This document shows, piece after piece, positions 34,859-43,023 of a DNA stretch of 64,000 bases. Position numbers and translations under genes: made by a program. How positions within the stretch are numbered: the first letter of the stretch is position 1; the number at the start of each line of letters is the position of its first letter. The stretch is taken from the NCBI RefSeq assembly GCF_047308265.1, contig NZ_JBKQWY010000002.1, forward strand, positions 372,001-436,000. The letters are read 5' to 3'. This DNA is from Maricaulis sp047308265. Lineage in GTDB: Bacteria > Pseudomonadota > Alphaproteobacteria > Caulobacterales > Maricaulaceae. The notes beneath the pieces are model-generated. The model had not been told where the DNA came from, did not search any database, and was given only the letters and a program-made list of their open reading frames with translations.

Positions 34859-36988
34859 TCAGTTGCCGCCATCATCCTCGTCATTGCCGCCCAGGGCCTG
34901 GCCTAGGAAACCGCGCAACAGGGCTTCGGCCGGATCCACCTCTTCGGTCGGTTGTTCTCCGTCCGTTGAGTCTGCCGGTTGCGGATCCGTGGGCGGATTC
35001 AGGCCCAGTGCATCCAGCAAGCCGTCACGCAGTGCGTCTTCCGGACGGACTGGAGCCGAACCATCGCCGCCCAGCGCGTTGGAAATCACCGAATTGAGCA
35101 GCGCATTGGCGACCGCCTGGGTGTCGACACCAAAGGACAGGGCGTTGAACGAGCCGTGCGCGCGCACCGGCACGGTAATCCCCTGAATGTCCCGCTCGCC
35201 GCCCTGGCCTTGGATTGAGGCCACAGCGCGCGGCTGCAGGCGATAGTCAAGCGTCTGTTCGGGCAGATTGACCCAGCCACTGCCGGTGACCCGGATCAGC
35301 GGGCTCAGCATGGCCAGATCGGAATTGCGGGCCAGACCATCCGTCACCTGGAAGGTGGCCGAGAGTTCGGTGAAGTCGGTGGCTTCATCAGCGCCCACAC
35401 CGCCAATCTCCTCACCGGAGGTTTCGGACGAGGTCTGGTCATTGGCCGCCGGTCCGGACACAAAACTCTGCACATTGCGGACGACGGAGGCGAGGTTAAT
35501 GCCTTTGATAGCCCCGTCCCGGAAGGTGAACGCCCCGGTTCCGTCCAGGGCCGACATCATGGCGGCCTGGCTATTCCCACTGGTGGTGAGGTCCAGACGC
35601 AGCTCGCCCGTACCGCTGAGTTGCTCGAACCCGGCAGCCGCAATCAGGAAAGGTTCGGCATTGAGATCGCGAACATCCATCGCGGCGGAGAAGGAGGGGC
35701 GGGCCCGGCGTGCATTGGCGATGACCCGCACCGAGCCGCGGCCACCATAGAGGTCGAACTGGGTGAGTTCGGTCACCAGGCGGCTGTTTTCCAGTCGCAC
35801 AGCCAGGGTTGGATCATTGACGACGATGTCGCGGAACTGGAACCGGCCCACGCTCAGGCTCAGATCAGCATCAGCCACACCCAGACCGGCCAGATCGATC
35901 GGTTCATCACTCCAGGGCGGGATGCCTGCTTCGCTGGACGGTGAGGCCTCGGCAGGAGCGGAGGACAGGTAAGGGGTGACGTCCAGCTCCGGCACCGTCA
36001 GCGAGCCGGTGATCACAGGGCGAGAGCCCCCCAGATTGACGGCCAGATCGCCATTGGCGGCAATCTCGTCCATGCGCACCTGCGCGCTGGTCAGCGCGAA
36101 ACGGGTTCCGGCGACGGCCAGTTGTCCGGATCCGGACACGGATTGCAGATTTTCACCCTCCGGCATGGGGGATCCCGCGAAGGCGGCCAGGCCGCGAAGG
36201 TCGGGAATGTCCAGATCCACGCGTCCAGTGAGCGTGAAATCCTCGCCCTGGGGAACGCGTCCGTTAAAACCGGCCTGGATCAGGCGTCCGCTCAGATCCA
36301 GGGTGATCGGGGTTTCAGCCCCTTCGAACAGGGCGCGAATGGAGGCGATTTCCGCCTCGAATCCGATCGACTCACCATCTGCGTTCAACGCGCCATCCAG
36401 TCGGGCGGGGCTGTCGAAATTCTCCATGCTCACCGACAGGTCGAGGCCGGTGATGGCGTGGCTGTCCGTGCCATTGGTGTAATAGATCGACCCATTGGTG
36501 ATGCGCACATCGCCCAGCACGGTCTCGAAGGGCAGGGCGCCGGGCTGGCGGACAAAACCCTCGCCCGCCGGGGCTGCGGGCGCGGTTTGAGCGTCGGCAT
36601 TGCCGGTTTCAAACGTCCAGTTATTGCGGTTTCCGCGCTGTTCGAGGCGAATGACCGGATCCACCAGCACGAACTGATCGATCTCGACCCGTCGACCGAG
36701 CAGCGGCAACAGGCCGACCGCGACCTGGAGATCGGCGATTTCCGCGAACACGTCCTCGCCAAACCCGTCCGCATTGGCAATGCTCACATCGCGCGCCGAG
36801 ATCTGCACACGCGGCAGGATGGAAAAGCTCAGATCGCCGGACAAATCGGCGTCGCGGCCCAATTGTTCCGACAGGGCGGTTCTGAGCGGTTCGCGATAGG
36901 TGTCCGCCGGGATCAGGGCGGGCAGGGCGAACACCGCCACCACGAGAAGGGCGATGAGGATCAGCACGATATTCAACAGGCGTTTCAT
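34859..36988 (-). CDS. AsmA-family envelope protein
   Basis: A 709-residue protein with one N-terminal membrane anchor (IVLILIALLVVAVFALPALI) and a large periplasmic beta-rich part. The first 120 residues have the AsmA signature: LGRDADLSGDLSFSILPRVQISARDVSIAN is represented by its ends LGRDA and VSIAN. The C-terminal AsmA region includes DYRLQPRAV, followed by an acidic, low-complexity tail ending DEDDGGN. AsmA-like proteins are thought to help move phospholipid or maintain outer-membrane balance. It is first in a two-gene unit with ggt and divergent from the M48 protease. Confidence 0.92.
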   Translation of the reverse strand: MKRLLNIVLILIALLVVAVFALPALIPADTYREPLRTALSEQLGRDADLSGDLSFSILPRVQISARDVSIANADGFGEDVFAEIADLQVAVGLLPLLGRRVEIDQFVLVDPVIRLEQRGNRNNWTFETGNADAQTAPAAPAGEGFVRQPGALPFETVLGDVRITNGSIYYTNGTDSHAITGLDLSVSMENFDSPARLDGALNADGESIGFEAEIASIRALFEGAETPITLDLSGRLIQAGFNGRVPQGEDFTLTGRVDLDIPDLRGLAAFAGSPMPEGENLQSVSGSGQLAVAGTRFALTSAQVRMDEIAANGDLAVNLGGSRPVITGSLTVPELDVTPYLSSAPAEASPSSEAGIPPWSDEPIDLAGLGVADADLSLSVGRFQFRDIVVNDPTLAVRLENSRLVTELTQFDLYGGRGSVRVIANARRARPSFSAAMDVRDLNAEPFLIAAAGFEQLSGTGELRLDLTTSGNSQAAMMSALDGTGAFTFRDGAIKGINLASVVRNVQSFVSGPAANDQTSSETSGEEIGGVGADEATDFTELSATFQVTDGLARNSDLAMLSPLIRVTGSGWVNLPEQTLDYRLQPRAVASIQGQGGERDIQGITVPVRAHGSFNALSFGVDTQAVANALLNSVISNALGGDGSAPVRPEDALRDGLLDALGLNPPTDPQPADSTDGEQPTEEVDPAEALLRGFLGQALGGNDEDDGGN

Positions 36989-37158
36989 CGGTTTCGCTCT
37001 TGGCTACCGGCGTGTGCCGTTTCACACGCCCGGGAGAAAACAGGACTGGCAGGGCCGGAACAGGGCAGAATATCACCCAAAGGCCGCATGGCAGGACTTG
37101 GCAATCTTGCGGGCCAGTGTAAGGGTTATCCGTGACAAAAACGAAGGGGGTAATCGTT

Positions 37159-37953
37159 ATGTCGAGTGAAAAATCCACACCGCTGATGCGCCGACGTGAG
37201 CTGATCATGGGTCTGGCTGCGGGCAGTGTCGTGCCATTCATGGCCGGTTGCGCCGAAAACGCCGCGCTGGGCCGCTCCCAATTAATGCTCGTCTCTGATG
37301 GTCAACTGGCCAATCTCTCGGCCCAGGCCTGGCAGCAATCCCTGCAACAGGAACGTGTTCTGCGCGATCCGGCCTATAACCGCCGCCTGCAGCGTGTGGG
37401 CGAGCGTGTCGTCCAGGCCTCTGGTCAGACCCAGTATGACTGGGAATTCGTGGTGTTCGACAATGATACGGTCAATGCCTGGGTTCTGCCCAATGGCAAG
37501 GTCGGTTTCTACAAGGGCATTATGGACATGATGGTGACCGATGATCACCTCGCCACTGTGATGGGCCATGAGGTCGCGCACGTCGCCGCCCGCCACTCTG
37601 CCGAACGCGCCAGCCAGCAAATGGCCGCCCAGATGGGTCTGGGTCTGCTCGACGCCCTGGCCCAGGGCCAGATGGGCGATGCCTATGACCCCGACCTCGC
37701 CGCGGCGCTGGGTGCGGGTGTCACCTTCGGCGTGATCCTGCCCTATTCGCGTCAGCACGAATACGAGGCCGATCGTCTCGGTGTCGATTACATGGTACGC
37801 TCGCAATATGATCCGCGCCAGGCCGTCGATTTCTGGATGGCCATGTCCGAACAAAGCCAGGGGCATACGGCGGAATTCATGTCCACCCACCCCTCCGACG
37901 ACAATCGCATCGCCGCCATGCGCGCGCACATGCAGTCGATGAATTACGTCTGA
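37159..37953 (+). CDS. M48-family zinc metalloprotease lipoprotein
   Basis: A 264-residue envelope protease. The N-terminus has RRRELIMGL, a hydrophobic stretch and lipobox FMAGC (Cys31), so it may use a twin-arginine route to become a lipoprotein. The M48 zinc motif is VMGHEVAHVAARH, with the third ligand in HEYEADRLG. Related proteins (Oma1/BepA/LoiP type) degrade misassembled outer-membrane proteins. The ATG at 37159 has AAGGGGG upstream; a GTG at 37132 is less likely. Confidence 0.93.
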   Translation: MSSEKSTPLMRRRELIMGLAAGSVVPFMAGCAENAALGRSQLMLVSDGQLANLSAQAWQQSLQQERVLRDPAYNRRLQRVGERVVQASGQTQYDWEFVVFDNDTVNAWVLPNGKVGFYKGIMDMMVTDDHLATVMGHEVAHVAARHSAERASQQMAAQMGLGLLDALAQGQMGDAYDPDLAAALGAGVTFGVILPYSRQHEYEADRLGVDYMVRSQYDPRQAVDFWMAMSEQSQGHTAEFMSTHPSDDNRIAAMRAHMQSMNYV

Positions 37954-37993
37954 TCACAACGCATCAGACCTGTATCAGACCTGTCGCCACACA

Positions 37994-38025
37994 GACCCGG
38001 GGGCCTCGTGCGCCCGGGTTTTTTG
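37994..38025 (+). terminator. Intrinsic terminator of the M48 protease gene
   Basis: ACCCGGG and CCCGGGT arms around an eleven-base loop are followed by a six-T run, about 40 bp after the protease stop. Confidence 0.9.
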
Positions 38026-38381
38026 TGGAGTTCACGTTTTTTGTGGAGGTCACTCTGTCGATTGCGCTCGGCCGATAGCGCGTTGGCGCGTGGGTATCGA
38101 CAGGGACGGATGCAGGCGCGAGGCCCGGGAGCGAAACCGGAGAGCGAACCGGGGGAACGAACCGGGGGAACGAACCGGGGAGAGAGCCCAAGTGAGCGCC
38201 GGGGCTGAGAAGCCGCTGAAGCGGTATGACAGGGCGCTGAAAAAGCTCTGACAGCGCGCTTGCCATGTCTGCATGCCGGCGTTAGTTTCCCGCGCCTTGA
38301 CGCCGCTTGGTGTCAGGCCCGTTCTGACGGTCGGCCGGTGAGGCCTGCTCTCATCCTGCCGATCCGACCAGAGCCCGATGT
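38026..38381. other. 356-bp gap with a short tandem array before tRNA-His
   Basis: No supported gene. Near 38129-38182 there are about four imperfect 13-14-bp direct repeats built on GAACGAACCGGGG. The last shares 12 bases (CGAACCGGGGAG) with the T-arm of the tRNA-His 250 bp downstream. The right part should contain the tRNA promoter. Confidence 0.5.
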
Positions 38382-38458
38382 GCCGCCTTAGCTCAGTTGG
38401 TTAGAGCGCTAGATTGTGGATCTAGAGGTCCCCCGTTCGAACCGGGGAGGCGGTACCA
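38382..38458 (+). tRNA. tRNA-His (anticodon GTG), no templated G-1
   Basis: A 77-nt cloverleaf: acceptor GCCGCCT with AGGCGGT, D-arm GCTCAGTTGGTTAGAGC, anticodon stem CTAGA/TCTAG with loop TTGTGGA, T-arm with GTTCGAACC, and encoded CCA. The base before position 1 is T, not G; the first pair is G1-U72 and the discriminator is A73 instead of C73. This matches the altered histidine identity known in a large group of alphaproteobacteria. Confidence 0.96.
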
Positions 38459-38521
38459 TTTTTTCTCTCCGGAATGCGCTGTTTTCTTCGTCACGCAGCG
38501 CCCACCGTCATCCCCTCACAC

Positions 38522-39541
38522 TCACTCCGCGCTCACGCCCCGCGTGTCGAGCCAGGTGGTGAACTGGGTCAGCCAGTCATCGGCCGGTGTGCCGCGCTGG
38601 TAACTGCCAAACCCGTGTCCGCCGCTCTCGTAATAGTGAAACTCCACCGGACTGCCGCGCGCCTGCCAGTCTTCGATCAGCGCAAAACCCTGACCGGCAA
38701 ACAGGCTATCATCGGCGGCCAGTGCCACAAAAAGCGGCGGCGGCATGGCCGGGATTTCCGGCGGATTCATGGGGCCATAGACATAGCCGAGGAAGGCCGG
38801 AACCGGGATGGCCGTGTCGGCAGTGTCCAGGCTCAGACCCAGGGCGGTGATGGCGCCGGCGGAAAAGCCCAGCACACCGGTGCGGGTGATATCGATATCC
38901 CAGTCGGCAGCACCCTCATGGATAATCTGCCAGGCCAGACCGGCATCCTGCACAGCCAGACCCATGCCGCGCGTGCGGTCAAATCCGCTAAATGGCTCGC
39001 GTCCGGAGAAGATGGCGCGCATGTGGTTGGAAAACCCGGCCTCGTCCTGCGGTGTGGTCATGGTGCGGTATTTCAGCAGGAAGACCGTATACCCTTGGGC
39101 GACCAGGGGTTCGGCGATGCGATAGCCTTCATTGTCGATGGAGACAAACTGAAAGCCGCCGCCCGGAATGAGCAGGATCGCCGCACCATTGGCCGTGTCG
39201 GGATCCGGCAGGATGGGCAGAAGCGTGGGCCGGGTCACATTGCGCACCCAGCGTTCCTCACCAAAATCGGACCAAATTTCCGTGTCTTCCGGCATGGGTG
39301 GGGTGTCGTAGAGCGCCAGGGCGCCCGGATCGATCTGGGCGAGCACGCGTGTGGTCATGGCGGGATAAGAGTCCTCTGTCAGGTCCTGGGGCAGATCCTG
39401 GGTCCGGTCCTGGCTGTGCGCTGGGGGCAGGGCGAGTGTGAACAGAGTAAGAAGCAACAGGGCGAGTGTACTGAAGACGAACAGGCAGGCCCGGGCCATG
39501 ACGCCGCGCGGCTGGTGCTCATCGAAACTGTAGGGTGTCAT
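38522..39541 (-). CDS. Alpha/beta-hydrolase (esterase/lipase type), exported
   Basis: A 339-residue protein with a hydrophobic signal (VFSTLALLLLTLFTLALPP), then the alpha/beta-hydrolase fold. Motifs: LLIPGGGFQFV (oxyanion hole in the GGG type), nucleophile Ser in VLGFSAGAITA, Asp in LAADDSLF and His in YESGGHGFGSY. It fits the acetyl-esterase/BD-FAE-like group that removes ester groups from carbohydrates or xenobiotics in the periplasm; the substrate is unknown. Starts at 39541 or 39499 are both possible; neither has a strong ribosome site. Confidence 0.87.
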   Translation of the reverse strand: MTPYSFDEHQPRGVMARACLFVFSTLALLLLTLFTLALPPAHSQDRTQDLPQDLTEDSYPAMTTRVLAQIDPGALALYDTPPMPEDTEIWSDFGEERWVRNVTRPTLLPILPDPDTANGAAILLIPGGGFQFVSIDNEGYRIAEPLVAQGYTVFLLKYRTMTTPQDEAGFSNHMRAIFSGREPFSGFDRTRGMGLAVQDAGLAWQIIHEGAADWDIDITRTGVLGFSAGAITALGLSLDTADTAIPVPAFLGYVYGPMNPPEIPAMPPPLFVALAADDSLFAGQGFALIEDWQARGSPVEFHYYESGGHGFGSYQRGTPADDWLTQFTTWLDTRGVSAE

Positions 39542-39742
39542 GGGGCCGACCTGGATTGCGTGAGTGCTTGATGATGGCAGTGCGCAGTCTAGGCCGAGGG
39601 GGCGGAGAGGAGCAATCCTGTGCGCGATGGGCTGAAGGCCTGGTCTTGAGCGGGTTTTGGTGTGCGTCATTTTTATGTTGCTGGACGCGCGTCCCGTCTC
39701 GCGTTAACTCTTTTTAGTTGTTTTACGGCTTTGGGGGAAAGC

Positions 39743-40474
39743 ATGATCTGGCGTCGTGAAGATCAGAATTTCGGGTATGTGACCTTTAATGAAAACCGGG
39801 CGCGCCTGTCCTATGAGGGGGCAAAAGACGGCACATTCGTGCGTGCGGGCCTGTTGAATGACGGTGTGGAGGCCCTGACCGCCACAGATGATTTCTTCAC
39901 CGGTGCCACGATCGGCTATGGTCGCGAATTGGTCAGTACGCAATCTTTCGATGTGCCTCGCAAGGTCGGGCTGTTGGACCGCCTGAGCCGCCAGGCGCCG
40001 CGTCTGTGCATGGATATCCAGCGCAAGATGGGCTTTGCCGTGCTGGCCGCCCGCGAATTCCAGAGCTTCCAGGTGCATTACGACAATACACTGGACGCGT
40101 TTCGCGCGGCCGAGGCTGCCGGCAATCAGGCGGCACAGGAAGAGGCCGCCGCGACCCTCGTGCGTTTGATGGCGGTCTATCTCGATCGCATGGGAGAGGC
40201 CTATATCACCCACCGCGCCGCGCTGCAGACGAAACTGATGCGCGATTTCAGAGGCGAGTTCGAGGGGTTGCGCGGTGCCGAGCAAAGCCGTGTTGAGACC
40301 TTCTATGCACGCCTCGAAATGGTTGCGGGCATTTTCTACCAGGTCTACGAAGTGGAAGTGCCGCCGGTTCTCGAAGCCGAGGATCTGACGCTGAGCCATC
40401 TCAATCGCTGGGTCGAATTTTTGATCGGTGCGCTGGTTCACATGGGCGAGGCCTTCGATGCGATCAAGGATTAA
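39743..40474 (+). CDS. Unrecognised 243-residue protein, mostly helical
   Basis: I do not recognise this protein. The first 85 residues look beta-rich (FGYVTFNENRARLSYEG, FVRAGLLNDGVEALTA). The rest is rich in Ala, Glu and Leu and probably a helical bundle (for example LLDRLSRQAPRLCMDIQRKM and HLNRWVEFLIGALVHMGEAF). There is no signal peptide or membrane helix. A GGGGGAAAG ribosome site precedes the ATG and an intrinsic terminator follows, so it is an isolated, well-defined gene. Codon use is like its neighbours. Confidence 0.85.
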   Translation: MIWRREDQNFGYVTFNENRARLSYEGAKDGTFVRAGLLNDGVEALTATDDFFTGATIGYGRELVSTQSFDVPRKVGLLDRLSRQAPRLCMDIQRKMGFAVLAAREFQSFQVHYDNTLDAFRAAEAAGNQAAQEEAAATLVRLMAVYLDRMGEAYITHRAALQTKLMRDFRGEFEGLRGAEQSRVETFYARLEMVAGIFYQVYEVEVPPVLEAEDLTLSHLNRWVEFLIGALVHMGEAFDAIKD

Positions 40475-40509
40475 GGCGCCTCCCACAAGGGGTGTTTGAC
40501 AAGCAATCC

Positions 40510-40545
40510 GGGGCCCGCGCATCAGTGTCGCGGGCCTTTTGTTTT
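40510..40545 (+). terminator. Intrinsic terminator of the 243-residue protein gene
   Basis: GGCCCGCG and CGCGGGCC arms around a nine-base loop are followed by TTTTGTTTT. Confidence 0.92.
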
Positions 40546-40688
40546 GAGCGCGTTTCAGATTCGGGCTTTTGCCCGAATGCGTCCGACAGTGAGGGTTTTC
40601 GTTTGGGAACTTGGTGGGTGACTGAAATTGTCGCCCTCGTGGATCAGTATCTCTTCAACGCAGACGCACACAGTGTTGGAGAGACATC

Positions 40689-40940
40689 ATGGCTATCGCT
40701 ATTCACGCCTTTATCCCCGGAGCCGGTGGTCGCACCCGTTCAATGGTGCCGCACAAATTTCGTGACGGGTTTTTCCGCATGCAGGAGCCCAACAATGATG
40801 CCAGCTGCCTGCATGTTGAAGATCTGCGCTCGGTCTGTCGTTATCTCAATCGCGGGTATCGCCTGGCCATGAGTGCCGCGGACGGTCATGCCATGCCGTC
40901 CTGGATGGGGGCGGACAAGGTGAAGATCGCCATTCGCTAG
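40689..40940 (+). CDS. Small cytosolic protein of unknown function
   Basis: An 83-residue basic protein starting at an ATG with GGAGAG upstream. It contains PGAGGRTRSMVPHKFRDGFF, a short helical middle (LHVEDLRSVCRYLNRGYRLAMS) and an end AMPSWMGADKVKIAIR. No signal peptide, metal site or family was recognised. It is bounded by its own 5' region after a terminator and by the convergent WYL gene. Confidence 0.7.
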   Translation: MAIAIHAFIPGAGGRTRSMVPHKFRDGFFRMQEPNNDASCLHVEDLRSVCRYLNRGYRLAMSAADGHAMPSWMGADKVKIAIR

Positions 40941-41002
40941 GTTTTGGCGCCTGGTGCTGGCCCTGTTCTGGTCCTGATCAAGTCCTGATCTGGCCCTGTG
41001 CG

Positions 41003-41989
41003 TCAGGGCAGGGCGGGAAATTCGCGCTGATACCCGATCACCATGTCCTTGAGGCCCTGGGGTCGGATGACCTCCACCTCCTGACCCCAAGCATAGAGGT
41101 GCCAGCACATTTCCAGCCAGCCCGCCGCATTGAACCGGATGGTTAAAGATCCGTCCTGGGCCCATTCCAGCTCTTGCGCCGGGTGAAACCGAAAGCGGGC
41201 GGCATGGGGGGCGGCGCGCGGCGAAAACCGCCATTCCACCGGGCCGTACTCGTCTTCATTCTGGAAGGCGCCAAAGGCCCGCTGGGCATACCGATGAATG
41301 TCAAACCCCGGCGGGCGCTCGAAACTTTCCTCATGCAGGGTGGCCTGTTCAATGTCCTCGACCCGGTAATGGCGCAGGCTCATCGCGTCGCGCGCCCGAT
41401 CACGTGCAACCAAATAGCGACGGGTGCCTAGCAGCAGGCCATAGGGTTCGATCTCGCGCTGGCGAGGGGCGGGGTCATTGCGGCTGCGATAGGAAATCGT
41501 CAGTACAAACGGACCTTTGAGCGCTGTGGCGATGGCTTCGTCAACATCTTCACGCGTGCGCGGTCTCGGTCCAGGCCGTGCGGCATGGCCCATGGCTTCG
41601 AGCAGGGCCTCCTGGTCGGCTTCAAGGCGGAAGCGGTGTCGGTCAGGGATCAGCGCCTGAACCGTGTCACGCAGGTTTTTCAGGGCCCGTGCCGCGCTGT
41701 CACCCTCATCGTTCAGGCGTTCGATAACCAGATCCAGTGCGGCGATCTCCTCGGCCTGGGGCGCCAGAAACTCCGCGACTCTGCGAGGTGGCAGGCGCCA
41801 GCGTTTGCGCCCTTCACTATCAAAATAATCCTCTGCGTCCGGGAAGACCTCGGCGAGGGCCTGACCCATGCGCTGGGCTGTTCGCCGGACTACACCAAAT
41901 TCCCGCTCAATCTCGTCGAGGGATATTCCGACGCGCCCCGAGGCCAGCCGGGCCAGACGCAGTAGATCGACAGCTTTGGAGAATGACAT
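41003..41989 (-). CDS. WYL-domain transcriptional regulator
   Basis: A 328-residue cytosolic protein. The N-terminal winged helix-turn-helix is in FSKAVDLLRLARLASGRVGI with SLDEIEREFGVVRRTAQR. The WYL domain is in the second half (ISYRSRNDPAPRQREIEPYGLLLGTRRYLVARD, cited by its parts ISYRSR and EPYGLLLGTRRYLVA). WYL proteins sense nucleic acid or small ligands and regulate genes for DNA damage or defence, but the target here is unknown. No adjacent defence genes are seen. The start is taken at FSK as in relatives; upstream ATG at 42001 is possible. Confidence 0.9.
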   Translation of the reverse strand: MSFSKAVDLLRLARLASGRVGISLDEIEREFGVVRRTAQRMGQALAEVFPDAEDYFDSEGRKRWRLPPRRVAEFLAPQAEEIAALDLVIERLNDEGDSAARALKNLRDTVQALIPDRHRFRLEADQEALLEAMGHAARPGPRPRTREDVDEAIATALKGPFVLTISYRSRNDPAPRQREIEPYGLLLGTRRYLVARDRARDAMSLRHYRVEDIEQATLHEESFERPPGFDIHRYAQRAFGAFQNEDEYGPVEWRFSPRAAPHAARFRFHPAQELEWAQDGSLTIRFNAAGWLEMCWHLYAWGQEVEVIRPQGLKDMVIGYQREFPALP

Positions 41990-42061
41990 GGAGGGTCTCA
42001 TCACTATGGGTGACAGAATTTGACATGACACAGGTCGGGTGTCGAGCCGTGAGAATCGGCG

Positions 42062-42076
42062 TTAATCTCTGTTTAG
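42062..42076 (+). promoter_or_regulatory. CtrA-like box upstream of the transglycosylase gene
   Basis: TTAA at 42062-42065, seven bases, then TTAG at 42073-42076. This matches the TTAA-N7-TTAA cell-cycle consensus at seven of eight fixed positions and lies 46 bp before the TTG start. CtrA binding is inferred. Confidence 0.5.
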
Positions 42077-42122
42077 TCTTATCTCGCTCACACTTCGCAC
42101 GAACAGGAATCAGGAGACCGGC

Positions 42123-42917
42123 TTGGTCGAAGCGGTTGAACATACGGGCCTGCAGCGCTCGACACGGGTCATTCGCGACGCCGCCAATGCCACAGGGGCT
42201 GATTTCGACTTCCTCCTGCGAACGGCTGCGCGCGAAAGCAATTTCGATCCCGCAGCCCAGGCGCGCACCTCGTCTGCGGCGGGCATGTTCCAGTTTATTG
42301 AGCAGACCTGGCTGGGTGTGATGCAGCGCCATGGTGCCGCGCACGGTCACGGTGAACTGTCCCAGGCCATTGAAACATCGGCTGGTGGGCGTTTGTCGGT
42401 GAGTGATCCGGACACGCGCCAGGCCCTGCTGGATTTGCGGTTTGATGCTGGTTTGTCCGCGCGGATGGCGGCTGAGCTGGCGTCGGAAAACGCGGCTGTC
42501 CTGCAATCGCGTATCGGACGTGAACCGTCATCCGGAGAGCTCTATGCGGCTCATTTTCTGGGTGCATCCGGGGCGGCGGATCTGATCCAGGCCGCGGACC
42601 AGGCACCGGACGCTCCGGCGGATCAGTATTTTCCGCGCGCGGCTGACACCAATCGTCCCATATTTTATGAGCACGGCACACCGCGGTCCTTGCGCGATGT
42701 TCTGGCACGATTGACTGAGGAACGCCCGGTCAATCTGCCTGTCGAGCCCGCAGTCCAGGCAACGGACACCGTGCCTGCTATGGCGCAAGCGTCTGAACCA
42801 CAGGGTTATTTCACACCTTCCGTCGTAGGCTATACCAGCGGGGAGTTATCGCCCTTGCTGGTGGAATTGCTGGCCTCGATGGACTTGCCCTTCGCGGACA
42901 AGGATCGTGAGTGGTAA
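42123..42917 (+). CDS. Lytic transglycosylase (SLT) domain protein
   Basis: A 264-residue protein whose first 110 residues form an SLT-type muramidase domain: the catalytic Glu in TAARESNFDP, then TSSAAGMFQFIEQTWL. It cleaves peptidoglycan glycan strands with formation of anhydro-sugar ends. No classical signal peptide is seen, so export must use another route, as for some flagellar or secretion-linked transglycosylases; this is an inference. The TTG start has CAGGAG upstream. The C-terminal 100 residues are Pro/Ala-rich and unrecognised. A CtrA-like box precedes it. Confidence 0.88.
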   Translation: MVEAVEHTGLQRSTRVIRDAANATGADFDFLLRTAARESNFDPAAQARTSSAAGMFQFIEQTWLGVMQRHGAAHGHGELSQAIETSAGGRLSVSDPDTRQALLDLRFDAGLSARMAAELASENAAVLQSRIGREPSSGELYAAHFLGASGAADLIQAADQAPDAPADQYFPRAADTNRPIFYEHGTPRSLRDVLARLTEERPVNLPVEPAVQATDTVPAMAQASEPQGYFTPSVVGYTSGELSPLLVELLASMDLPFADKDREW

Positions 42918-43023
42918 ACCGGGCGGTGTCCCGGAAAGCTTTCGTTAATCATGATTTCGGTAATCTTCCAGGTGATTTGGTGTGGTCCGTCTGCGGCCAT
43001 GCCTGCTTCTGAAAGGGCCGATC

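Noticed and set aside
39710..39723. TTAA-N6-TTAG upstream of the 243-residue protein
   Set aside because: Spacer is six, not the seven bases needed for a CtrA box.
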